Source: Achromobacter sp. MFA1 R4 (lineage in GTDB: Bacteria; Pseudomonadota; Gammaproteobacteria; Burkholderiales; Burkholderiaceae_B). Taken from it: a DNA stretch of 64,000 nt. A model generated the notes under the pieces. That model was not told where the DNA came from. It did not search any database and worked only from the letters and a program-made list of their open reading frames with translations. This document shows, piece by piece, positions 56,956 to 64,000 of this stretch; position 1 is the first letter of the stretch, and each line of letters begins with the position of its first letter. The translations under genes were made by a program, and so were the position numbers. Where the stretch lies: positions 3,720,001-3,784,000 of the forward strand of contig NZ_LT707065.1 in the NCBI RefSeq assembly GCF_900156745.1, in the 5' to 3' direction.

Positions 56956-57098
56956 ACACACTGTTCCGGCCGCGCCGGCATGTGATCCGAAGGGGTACCT
57001 CGTCCGATCGCGCAAGCGTGGGCGATAATGAGCGCCTTTCTAGACTACTGGGCCTGCCCGTGTTCGTGCGGCAGACTGGCCCGGACAGGTAAGCCGAA

Positions 57099-57896
57099 AT
57101 GAATTCTCCGATCGACCCCGCCATCGTGATGCCCGACGTGCAGAGCGCCACGGATACGCGGCACATCCCGATCCAGCGCGTCGGCATCCGCGGCGTGCGT
57201 CATCCCATGCTGGTCCAGAGCGGCGATGGCTCGGTCCAGGGCACCGTGGCCAACTGGACGTTGACCGTGGCCCTGCCGCCCGAGGAAAAGGGCACGCACA
57301 TGTCCCGCTTCGTGGCCCTGCTCGAGCGGTATCGCAGCACGCCCATGACGCCGGCGGCGTTTCGCGCCATGGCGGGCGACATGCTGCCGCTGCTGCATGC
57401 CGAGCGCGGCGACCTCACCGCGACGTTCCCGTACTTCATCAACAAGTCCGCGCCGATCTCCGGCGTGCAGAGCCTGCTGGACTACGAGGTCCAGTGGATC
57501 GCCCGCGCGCAGGCCGGCCACGTCGAGTTCGAACTCGTCGTGCAGGTGCCTGTCACCAGCCTGTGCCCGTGTTCCAAGGCCATTTCCGAATACGGCGCGC
57601 ACAACCAGCGCTCGCACGTCACCGTCTCGGCCATCCTCGATGAAGATATCTCGATGGACGGCGTGATCCGCCTGGTCGAGGACGAGGGCTCCTGCGAATT
57701 GTGGGGGCTGCTCAAGCGCCCCGACGAAAAGTTCGTGACCGAACGCGCCTACGACAATCCCAAGTTCGTCGAGGACCTGGTGCGAGACGTGGCCGCCCGC
57801 CTGAACGCGCATCCCGGCATTGCGCGCTATCGCGTCGAAGCCGAAAACTTCGAATCCATCCACAACCACTCGGCCTACGCCGTCGTCGAAGGCTGA
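57099..57896 (+). CDS. folE2: GTP cyclohydrolase IB
   Basis: 265-residue FolE2-type GTP cyclohydrolase I, which makes dihydroneopterin triphosphate for folate and related cofactors. Signatures: [43 protein letters not shown] with the metal-binding Cys, and [16 protein letters not shown]. The IB enzyme uses metals other than zinc and often replaces zinc-dependent FolE in zinc limitation. I see no Zur-like palindrome upstream. A -10-like GATAAT is at 57024-57029. It may be the organism's only GTP cyclohydrolase. Confidence 0.96.
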   Translation: MNSPIDPAIVMPDVQSATDTRHIPIQRVGIRGVRHPMLVQSGDGSVQGTVANWTLTVALPPEEKGTHMSRFVALLERYRSTPMTPAAFRAMAGDMLPLLHAERGDLTATFPYFINKSAPISGVQSLLDYEVQWIARAQAGHVEFELVVQVPVTSLCPCSKAISEYGAHNQRSHVTVSAILDEDISMDGVIRLVEDEGSCELWGLLKRPDEKFVTERAYDNPKFVEDLVRDVAARLNAHPGIARYRVEAENFESIHNHSAYAVVEG

Positions 57897-57902
57897 GCGC
57901 CC

Positions 57903-58826
57903 ATGCGCCATCCGGCGGCCAGCGACTGGCCGCTCATCGCCGGCCTGCAGCAGTGGGAAACGCGGCTGGCCGGCAACCTGGCCAGCCGCGGGCGTTTCGG
58001 CGTCGCGCTCTACGAGTTCTTCCGCTTTGGCGTAAAGCAGGCCTGGGCATGCCTTTTTGGCGGCCTGATGTGCGCGCTGCTGCTGGGCACGCACTGGTGG
58101 TATCCCAAGGACGCGTTCCTGGCGCGCTACGACTTCCTGACGCTGGCCGCGCTGGGCATCCAGGCCGCGCTGCTCGCGCTGCGCATGGAAACCTGGGGCG
58201 AGGCGCGCGTGATCCTGATGTTCCATGTCGTCGGCACCTGCATGGAAATCTTCAAGACCGCCGCCGGTTCGTGGATCTACCCCGAGCCGAGCGTGCTGCG
58301 CATCGGCGGGGTGCCGCTATTCACCGGCTTCATGTATGCCGCGGTGGGCAGCTACCTTGCCCGCGTGTGGCGCCTCTTCGATTTCCGCTTCCGGGCGCAT
58401 CCGCCGCTTGCCGCCACGGCGGCGCTTTCGGTGCTGATCTACCTGAACTTCTTCGCGCACCATTACGTCATGGATTTGCGCTGGGCGTTGTTCGCGATGA
58501 CGGCGCTGCTGTTCGCGCGCACCTGGGTGTACTTCCGCATCTGGCAGGTCTACCGCCGCATGCCGCTGTTGCTGGGCTTCGTGCTGGTGGCGCTCTTCAT
58601 CTGGTTCGCCGAGAACATCGGCACCTTCGCCAATGCCTGGCGCTATCCCAACCAGTCGCAGGTCTGGCAACTCGTGTCCATCGCCAAGCTGGGTTCCTGG
58701 TTCCTGCTGATGATCATCAGCTATGTCATGGTGAGCGCCGTCAACCGGCCGCGCGCCATCGAGGCGGCCGATCTGCCGGCCGCGCCAGCCGCCGTGCCCG
58801 CAAATAACGCGTCCCTCATTTCCTGA
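57903..58826 (+). CDS. DUF817 family membrane protein
   Basis: 307-residue membrane protein of the DUF817 (YoaT-like) family with about eight helices. Family hallmarks are YEFFRFGVKQAWACLFGG, MFHVVGTCMEIFKTAAGSWIYPEP and WFAENIGTFANAWRYPNQ. The function is unknown. It starts seven bases after folE2 and is probably in the same operon. The C-terminal 25 residues are Ala/Pro-rich. Confidence 0.85.
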   Translation: MRHPAASDWPLIAGLQQWETRLAGNLASRGRFGVALYEFFRFGVKQAWACLFGGLMCALLLGTHWWYPKDAFLARYDFLTLAALGIQAALLALRMETWGEARVILMFHVVGTCMEIFKTAAGSWIYPEPSVLRIGGVPLFTGFMYAAVGSYLARVWRLFDFRFRAHPPLAATAALSVLIYLNFFAHHYVMDLRWALFAMTALLFARTWVYFRIWQVYRRMPLLLGFVLVALFIWFAENIGTFANAWRYPNQSQVWQLVSIAKLGSWFLLMIISYVMVSAVNRPRAIEAADLPAAPAAVPANNASLIS

Positions 58827-58844
58827 CGCGCCATTTTTTGCTGC

Positions 58845-58873
58845 TTGCAAGCGTTTGCCCAATCGGCGATAAT
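58845..58873 (+). promoter_or_regulatory. Promoter of the rpsF-priB-rpsR-rplI operon
   Basis: -35 TTGCAA (58845-58850), 17-bp spacer, -10 GATAAT (58868-58873). It would give a leader of about 140 nt before rpsF. Confidence 0.7.
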
Positions 58874-58879
58874 CGAGAG

Positions 58880-59020
58880 CTTTCTTGCTCGACCACCCAT
58901 GGTTTTTTGGGTAGCGGGCTGCCCCTTGCGGCGATCGTCTCCAAGATGAAAATCCACCCATGATGGAAAGCGCGGGTGCAAGACGGCCGGCCGGCAAGAC
59001 ATCCTCAAGGAGTTTTATCC
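58880..59020 (+). promoter_or_regulatory. Structured rpsF leader, possible S6:S18 autoregulatory element
   Basis: The leader has CCACCCATG twice (58893-58901, 58954-58962), and both can pair with TTTTGGGT between them (about 58905-58912), so alternative folds are possible. Leaders of rpsF operons in many bacteria bind the S6:S18 complex; I could not match the consensus with certainty here. Confidence 0.4.
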
Positions 59021-59395
59021 ATGCGTCACTACGAAGTAGTGTTTATCGTTCACCCCGACCAGAGCGAGCAAGTGCCCGCCATGGTCGAGCGTTACCAAGC
59101 GCTGGTCACGGGCCAAGGCGGCTCGGTCCACCGCCTGGAAGACTGGGGTCGCCGTCAACTGGCCTACCCGATCCAGAAGCTCGTCAAGGCTCACTACGTG
59201 TGCCTGAACATCGAGTGCGGCCAAGCCACGCTGGATGAGCTGGAACACTCGTTCCGCTACAACGACGCCGTTCTGCGTCACCTGGTCATCAAGACCAAGA
59301 AGGCCCAGACCGCTCCGTCGATCATGATGAAGTCGGTCGAACGCGAAGAAGCCCGCAAGGCTTCGGCGGAAGCTGCCCCGGCTCAGGCCGAGTAA
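59021..59395 (+). CDS. rpsF: 30S ribosomal protein S6
   Basis: 124-residue S6, which binds S18 in the small-subunit platform. [45 protein letters not shown] and [11 protein letters not shown] are typical; the C-terminus is Ala/Glu-rich. AAGGAG precedes the ATG. Confidence 0.98.
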   Translation: MRHYEVVFIVHPDQSEQVPAMVERYQALVTGQGGSVHRLEDWGRRQLAYPIQKLVKAHYVCLNIECGQATLDELEHSFRYNDAVLRHLVIKTKKAQTAPSIMMKSVEREEARKASAEAAPAQAE

Positions 59396-59446
59396 GCAGG
59401 GCTCACGCAGAGCTCATTGTCTCAAGTCCCCTCGGTGCCTGGCAGG

Positions 59447-59770
59447 ATGAACAAGCTGGAACTCAGCGCCCGCGTTCTCGAATGCGAGCCTTTGCGCCAC
59501 ACGCCCGCCGGTTTGCCAGCGCTGGAAATGCTGCTGGCGCACGAGTCGGAGGTCATCGAAGCCGGCCACCCGCGCCGTGTCGAATTGACGATCGCCGCCG
59601 TGGCACTGGGAGATCTGGCGCTGCTCTTGAGGAACACCGCTTTGGGGTCCGAATTGCTGGTGCAGGGGTTTCTGGCTCCCGCCCGCAAGGACTCGGTGAA
59701 GATCAAGCTGCATTTGCAGCAGGCGCGCAAGATTGGCGGAAGCGCTGGAAGCGATCCGCAGGTAGCTTGA
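59447..59770 (+). CDS. priB: Primosomal replication protein N
   Basis: 107-residue OB-fold protein of the PriA-PriB-DnaT replication restart system, related to SSB. Pattern [33 protein letters not shown] and [15 protein letters not shown] chose the ATG at 59447 to match known PriB starts; a TTG at 59417 would add ten residues. Typical position between rpsF and rpsR. Confidence 0.93.
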   Translation: MNKLELSARVLECEPLRHTPAGLPALEMLLAHESEVIEAGHPRRVELTIAAVALGDLALLLRNTALGSELLVQGFLAPARKDSVKIKLHLQQARKIGGSAGSDPQVA

Positions 59771-59890
59771 AGGGAATGAGTCCAAGGGTGCGAGAGCGCC
59801 TTCTGAATACGGATAGGTTACGGGGAGTTGGGCCCGGTCATTGAAGAACCCGGTTATGACCCAGTCCCCTCAAACATAAAGGCACATATC

Positions 59891-60163
59891 ATGGCTTTCT
59901 TCGGAAAACGCAAAGAAAAACGCAAATTCACGCAGCAGAACCCGCTCTTCAAGCGTCGCAAGTTCTGCCGCTTCACCGCAGCCGGCGTCGAAGAGATCGA
60001 CTACAAGGATCTGGACACCCTGCGCGACTTCGTGCAAGAAAACGGCAAGATCATCCCGGCTCGCCTGACCGGCACCAAGGCAATCTACCAGCGCCAGCTG
60101 GACACCGCCATCAAGCGCGCGCGCTTCCTGGCCCTGTTGCCTTACACCGACAACCACAACTAA
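59891..60163 (+). CDS. rpsR: 30S ribosomal protein S18
   Basis: 90-residue S18 with the conserved [26 protein letters not shown] and [30 protein letters not shown]. The 120-base gap before it has no gene. Confidence 0.98.
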   Translation: MAFFGKRKEKRKFTQQNPLFKRRKFCRFTAAGVEEIDYKDLDTLRDFVQENGKIIPARLTGTKAIYQRQLDTAIKRARFLALLPYTDNHN

Positions 60164-60177
60164 TCCGGGGCACTGAA

Positions 60178-60633
60178 ATGCAAGTTATTCTGCTCGAAAA
60201 AGTCCTGAATCTGGGCAACCTGGGTGAAGTCGTGCGCGTGCGCGATGGCTACGCCCGCAACTTCCTGATTCCCCAGAAGAAGGCCCGTCGCGCAACCGAC
60301 GCCGCCCTGAAGGAATTCGAAGCCCGCCGCGCCGAGCTGGAAAAGGCCCAGGCTGAAAAGCTGGCTGCCGCCCAAGCCCTGGGCGAGCGCATGAACGGCT
60401 ACCAGTTGAAGATCAGCCAGAAGGCTGGCGTCGACGGTCGCCTGTTCGGTTCGGTCACCAACGCCGACATCGCCGAAGGTCTGAAGAAGGCTTCGTTCGA
60501 AGCCGTCGAAAAGGCCCAGGTGCGTCTGCCCAATGGCCAACTGAAGGCCATCGGCGAGTACCCGGTCCAGGTCGCCCTGCACGCCGATGTCGTCGTTGAC
60601 GTCACGGTCGTGGTCGAAGGCGAACTGTCCTGA
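60178..60633 (+). CDS. rplI: 50S ribosomal protein L9
   Basis: 151-residue L9: N-terminal domain [33 protein letters not shown], a long charged helix, and a C-terminal domain ([11 protein letters not shown]). Last gene of the operon, followed by a strong terminator. Confidence 0.98.
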   Translation: MQVILLEKVLNLGNLGEVVRVRDGYARNFLIPQKKARRATDAALKEFEARRAELEKAQAEKLAAAQALGERMNGYQLKISQKAGVDGRLFGSVTNADIAEGLKKASFEAVEKAQVRLPNGQLKAIGEYPVQVALHADVVVDVTVVVEGELS

Positions 60634-60654
60634 TCCGGCAGTCGCGGTAAAAAG

Positions 60655-60690
60655 AAGCCGGCCCGCGCGCCGGCTTTTTTTCTTTTTTGG
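60655..60690 (+). terminator. Intrinsic terminator of the rpsF operon
   Basis: An 8-bp stem AAGCCGGC/GCCGGCTT (60655-60662 with 60669-60676) and TTTTTTTCTTTTTT. Confidence 0.93.
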
Positions 60691-60761
60691 GGCGCCGCGC
60701 CCGGTCCGCCCCGACCCGGCGACGCCCGCCGCCCGTTTCACGCTGTCATCCAGAGGACCTC

Positions 60762-61601
60762 TTGACTCATCCGCCTGTCCATCACAACGCGCCGCCCGGC
60801 CTGCGAGCCTGGCTCGACAGCGTGGATGCGTCGCGTGAACCTTCGGTGCGGGATGTGAAGATAGACGGCGTGCGCTGCATCATCAAGCGGCGCCGGCCCG
60901 GCATCCTGCGAGGCGTGAGCTACGTGCTGCGCTACGTGCGCGCCTTGTTCCTCGCCGTGGGATGCAAGATTTTCCTGGGCGAGTTTCCGCGGCCCGGCGT
61001 ACTGCTGCGCAATGGCCTGGCCCATGAAGCCCGGCGCCTGTCGCAATTGCTGGAGGCCGGCTGCCGTGTCCCCGAGGTCTGGTGGCAGGAGCAGAACCTG
61101 CTCGTGCTGGAGTTCGTAGGCGAAGACCTGGCGGACCTGATCCGCAAAGAAGACTCCACCTCGCGCCTGTGGCTGACGCGCGCGGCCGCGGCCGACCTGG
61201 CGGCCTTTCATGGGCGCGGCATGTGGCACGGCGGTGCGCAGATCCGAAACCTGACGCTGCGCGATGGCGAGATCTGGCGTATCGACTTCGAGGAAAACAT
61301 CGGCGCGACGCTGTCGCGCCCGCTGGCGCAGGCCTATGACATGTTCCAGATGCTTGCCTCGCTGGTGTCCCTGCGCAAGCTGGGCGACCGCGACGCCAGG
61401 ACGCTGGGCAAGCTGGCGCTGGACGTCTACCTGGACAGCAACCCCGATCCCGAGGTCAGGGCGTGCCTCAGGCGCCTGGCGCGCGTGCTCTGCGCCTTTG
61501 CGATGCCGTTGCGCCCCATCCTGAGCCGCTTCCCCTCGCGCGATATCCAAGGGTTTTTCCGCGTCGCGGATATCCTGCAGCCGTTACTATTGAAGCCATG
61601 A
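60762..61601 (+). CDS. Kinase-fold (RIO/Kdo-kinase-like) protein with altered catalytic loop
   Basis: 279-residue protein with a protein-kinase-like fold. Candidate ATP-binding Lys42 (IIKRRRPG), helix-C Glu89 (AHEARRL), hinge LVLEFVG, metal-binding Asn163 and Asp175 (IDFEEN, in place of DFG) are seen. But the catalytic loop reads HGG (156-158) where active kinases have HxD, so the usual catalytic Asp is missing. TTG start at 60762 with GAGGA nearby. Its stop overlaps the dnaB start (ATGA), so it is coupled to the replicative helicase gene. Function unknown. Confidence 0.75.
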   Translation: MTHPPVHHNAPPGLRAWLDSVDASREPSVRDVKIDGVRCIIKRRRPGILRGVSYVLRYVRALFLAVGCKIFLGEFPRPGVLLRNGLAHEARRLSQLLEAGCRVPEVWWQEQNLLVLEFVGEDLADLIRKEDSTSRLWLTRAAAADLAAFHGRGMWHGGAQIRNLTLRDGEIWRIDFEENIGATLSRPLAQAYDMFQMLASLVSLRKLGDRDARTLGKLALDVYLDSNPDPEVRACLRRLARVLCAFAMPLRPILSRFPSRDIQGFFRVADILQPLLLKP

Positions 61602-62980
61602 CCACACCCGCCGATTCCCAGCTCGAATACCTGCGCGTCCCTCCCCATTCCATCGAGGCGGAACAGTCGGTCCTCGGCGGACTGCTGCTGGACAATGCGG
61701 CATGGGACCGCATCGCGGACGTGCTGATCGAAGAGGATTTCTACCGCCACGACCATCGGCTGATCTGGCACCACATCGCTCGCTTGATCGGCCTGGCGCG
61801 GCCGGCCGACGTGATTACCGTGCACGAGTCGCTGGTCAGCGCGGGCAAGGCCGACGACGCCGGCGGGCTGGCCTATCTGAATGCGCTGGCGCACAACACG
61901 CCGTCGGCGGCCAACATCCGGCGCTACGGCGAGATCGTGCGAGAGCGCGCCATGCTGCGCAAGCTGGTGTCCATCGCCGACGAAATCTCCTCGGCGGCCA
62001 TGAACCCGCAGGGCAAGGAGGCGCGGCAACTGCTGGACGAGGCCGAATCCAAGGTCTTCCAGATCGCGCAGGAAGGCGCGCGCGGCGCCGCGGGCTTCCA
62101 GGAGATCCAGCCGCTCCTGACCCAGGTGGTCGAGCGTATCGACGAGCTCTATCACCGCGAGGGCACCTCCGATGTGACGGGCGTGCCCACGGGCTTCACG
62201 GACCTGGACAAGATGACGTCCGGCATGCAGGGCGGCGACCTGATCATCGTGGCCGGCCGCCCGTCCATGGGCAAGACCTCGTTCTCCATGAACATCGGCG
62301 AGCACGTCGCCATCGAAGAAGGCTTGCCCGTGGCGGTGTTCTCCATGGAAATGGGCGCCGTGCAGCTTGCCATGCGTATGCTGGGTTCCGTGGGCCTGCT
62401 GGACCAGCACCGGATGCGTACCGGCAAGCTCATCGCCGAAGACTGGCCGCGCGTCACGCACGCCGTGCAGCTCATGCAGGACGCCCAGGTCTACATCGAC
62501 GAATCGCCGGCGCTCAGTCCCATGGAAGTGCGCGCCCGCGCGCGCCGTCTGGCGCGCCAGTGCGGCCAGCTCGGGCTCATCATCATCGACTACCTGCAGC
62601 TCATGTCAGGCAACGGTTCCGGCGAAAACCGGGCCACCGAAGTGTCTGAAATCAGCCGTTCGCTCAAGGGTCTGGCCAAGGAGCTGAACTGCCCGCTGAT
62701 CGCGCTGTCCCAGCTCAACCGAAGCCTGGAACAACGTCCCAACAAGCGTCCCGTGATGAGCGACCTGCGCGAATCCGGCGCCATCGAACAGGACGCGGAC
62801 GTGATCCTGTTCATCTACCGCGACGAGGTCTACAACCCCGATTCGCCGGACAAGGGCACGGCCGAGATCATCATCGGCAAGCAGCGTAACGGCCCCATCG
62901 GAACCGTGCGCCTGACGTTCCAGGGGTCCAGCACGCGCTTCTTGAACTTCTCCGGCGCGCAGCCGCGGGACATGTACTGA
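61598..62980 (+). CDS. dnaB: Replicative DNA helicase
   Basis: 460-residue hexameric DnaB. N-terminal domain (PPHSIEAEQSVLGGLLLDN), linker helix, and RecA-like ATPase with Walker A GRPSMGKTSF, SMEMGAVQLAMRML, Walker B LIIIDYLQLM, and DLRESGAIEQDADVILFIYRDEVYN. The start overlaps the stop of the kinase-fold gene by 4 nt. Length is normal, no intein. Confidence 0.98.
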   Translation: MTTPADSQLEYLRVPPHSIEAEQSVLGGLLLDNAAWDRIADVLIEEDFYRHDHRLIWHHIARLIGLARPADVITVHESLVSAGKADDAGGLAYLNALAHNTPSAANIRRYGEIVRERAMLRKLVSIADEISSAAMNPQGKEARQLLDEAESKVFQIAQEGARGAAGFQEIQPLLTQVVERIDELYHREGTSDVTGVPTGFTDLDKMTSGMQGGDLIIVAGRPSMGKTSFSMNIGEHVAIEEGLPVAVFSMEMGAVQLAMRMLGSVGLLDQHRMRTGKLIAEDWPRVTHAVQLMQDAQVYIDESPALSPMEVRARARRLARQCGQLGLIIIDYLQLMSGNGSGENRATEVSEISRSLKGLAKELNCPLIALSQLNRSLEQRPNKRPVMSDLRESGAIEQDADVILFIYRDEVYNPDSPDKGTAEIIIGKQRNGPIGTVRLTFQGSSTRFLNFSGAQPRDMY

Positions 62981-63002
62981 TCCTGCCTCGGCGGCGCCCA
63001 AA

Positions 63003-63041
63003 TAAAAAACCGCGCTTCATGTGTGAAGCGCGGTTTTTTTA
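63003..63041. terminator. Bidirectional terminator after dnaB
   Basis: A perfect 10-bp stem CCGCGCTTCA/TGAAGCGCGG (63010-63019 with 63024-63033), TGTG loop, seven T right and A-run left. It serves dnaB and the convergent transporter gene. Confidence 0.93.
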
Positions 63042-63053
63042 TTGCTGACCCGG

Positions 63054-64000
63054 TCAGTGGGTGGTTTCCGGCCGCTTGCCATAGCGCGCGGCGAGGACGC
63101 CGCAGACCATGAGCTGGATCTGGTGGAACAGCATCAGCGGCAGCACCACCGCGCCCACGGCGTGGCCGGCGAACAGCACCTGGGCCATGGGAATGCCGCT
63201 GGCCAGGCTCTTTTTCGAGCCGCAGAACAGCAGCGTGATGCGGTCCTCGATCTTGAACCCGAAGACCCTGCCCGCCAGGGCCGACAGGCCCAGCGCCAGC
63301 GCCAGGATGACGCAGCAGCTCACGACCAGGCCGACCAGCGCGGGGATGGGCGTGCTGCTCCACAGCCCCTCGTTGATGGCTTCGGAGAAGGCCGTGTAGA
63401 CCACCAGCAGGATGGAACCCTGGTCCACGAATTTCAGCATCGCCTTGCGCTTGTGCACCCAGGCGCCAATCCAGCGGCGCGCGAACTGGCCCAGCACGAA
63501 GGGCAGGAGCAACTGCAGCATGATCTTGCCGACCGCGTCGAACGAGATCGGCGCACTGCCGGCATTGGCCACGACGGTGCCGACCAGAAGCGGCGTGATG
63601 AAGATGCCCAGCAGGCTGGAGGCCGAGGCGCTGCATACCGCGGCGGGGACATTGCCGCGCGCCATCGAGGTGAACGCGATGGCCGACTGCACGGTGGCCG
63701 GCAGGCAGCACAGGAACAGGATGCCCAGATAGAGCTCGGGCGTGACCAGCGGTTCCAGCACCGGCTTGAGCGCCAGGCCCAGCAGCGGGAACATCAGGAA
63801 CGTGGCCGAGAAAATGGTCAGGTGCAGCTTCCAGTGCGTCAGACCCGCAATGATGGCCTCGCGGGACAGGCGCGCGCCGTGCAGGAAGAACAGGAGGCCG
63901 ACGGCGACGTTGGTGATCCAGCCGAAGACGACCACGCCTTGCCCGTGCGCGGGCACGATGCTGGCGATGATGACGGTGCAGATCAGATAGAGGGTGAAGC
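63054..64000 (-). CDS. Bile acid:sodium symporter (SBF-like) family transporter, truncated by window edge
   Basis: The C-terminal about 315 residues of a membrane transporter of the SBF-like/YfeH (PF13593-type) group. Nine or so helices are seen, with LPATVQSAIAFTSMARGNVPAAVCSASASSLLG and the second crossover region CGSKKSLASGIPMAQVLFAG. The frame stays open to base 64000 (…FTLYLICTVIIASIVPAHG), so the true start lies outside and the GTG near 63956 is internal. Substrate unknown; the E. coli relative YfeH is uncharacterised. Confidence 0.9.
   Translation of the reverse strand, partial: FTLYLICTVIIASIVPAHGQGVVVFGWITNVAVGLLFFLHGARLSREAIIAGLTHWKLHLTIFSATFLMFPLLGLALKPVLEPLVTPELYLGILFLCCLPATVQSAIAFTSMARGNVPAAVCSASASSLLGIFITPLLVGTVVANAGSAPISFDAVGKIMLQLLLPFVLGQFARRWIGAWVHKRKAMLKFVDQGSILLVVYTAFSEAINEGLWSSTPIPALVGLVVSCCVILALALGLSALAGRVFGFKIEDRITLLFCGSKKSLASGIPMAQVLFAGHAVGAVVLPLMLFHQIQLMVCGVLAARYGKRPETTH

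Overview
The window is a GC-rich (about 65-70%) bacterial chromosome segment with dense, mostly single-copy housekeeping genes. Protein content and order (scpB-rluB-rimP-nusA-infB-rbfA-truB-typA; rpsF-priB-rpsR-rplI; xseB-ispA-dxs; kynA/kynB; Bug-type periplasmic binding protein; FolE2) point to a betaproteobacterium of the Alcaligenaceae, most like Achromobacter or Bordetella. This assignment is inference from protein recognition; no rRNA is present. I see no insertion sequence, prophage, integrase, CRISPR array or rRNA. Three tRNA genes are present: Thr(CGT), Asn(GTT) and initiator fMet(CAT).

Layout. 1-4.6 kb: the 3' end of paaK, a MATE exporter overlapping an ArnT-like glycosyltransferase, and rpmE2. 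4.6-9.3 kb: kynA and kynB (tryptophan to kynurenine), radC, an FKBP-type isomerase coupled to ispH, and maiA. 9.2-13 kb: a response regulator / sensor kinase pair transcribed towards a DegP/MucD protease. 12.9-16.4 kb: the tRNA genes, a CobW-type GTPase, a LysR regulator and about 0.9 kb of non-coding DNA that starts with a good promoter. 16.5-28.2 kb: the gene-expression block scpB-rluB, then rimP-nusA-infB-rbfA-truB-typA behind a long leader that ends in an intrinsic terminator. 28.3-41.2 kb: mixed genes (tautomerase/LysR pair, LOG-family hydrolase, polA, ZIP metal transporter, dienelactone hydrolase, Na/Pi symporter, sdaA, htpX, EamA transporter, sseA).

41.2-50.2 kb is the main accessory block. 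It is a phosphonate-catabolism locus: a PhnZ-like HD-domain oxygenase and a LysR regulator on the minus strand, facing an ABC importer (ATPase, fused double permease, binding protein), phosphonoacetaldehyde hydrolase (PhnX) and a FAD amine oxidase-like protein. A Rieske oxygenase with an unusually long cluster-binding loop follows after a bidirectional terminator. No PhnW transaminase or PhnY hydroxylase lies in the window. The likely logic is import of an aminoethylphosphonate-type compound, oxidation to phosphonoacetaldehyde by the FAD enzyme, and C-P cleavage by PhnX. The PhnZ-like enzyme would be a second, oxidative C-P cleavage route whose hydroxylase partner is not obvious.

50.5-53.7 kb: an acyltransferase, an orphan Bug-family binding protein and its divergent IclR regulator with a 25-bp palindrome between them. 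53.8-64 kb: xseB-ispA-dxs, folE2 with a DUF817 membrane protein, the rpsF-priB-rpsR-rplI operon, a kinase-fold protein coupled to dnaB, and the 3' part of a bile-acid/sodium-symporter-family gene running off the right edge. Intrinsic terminators, several of them bidirectional, separate most blocks.
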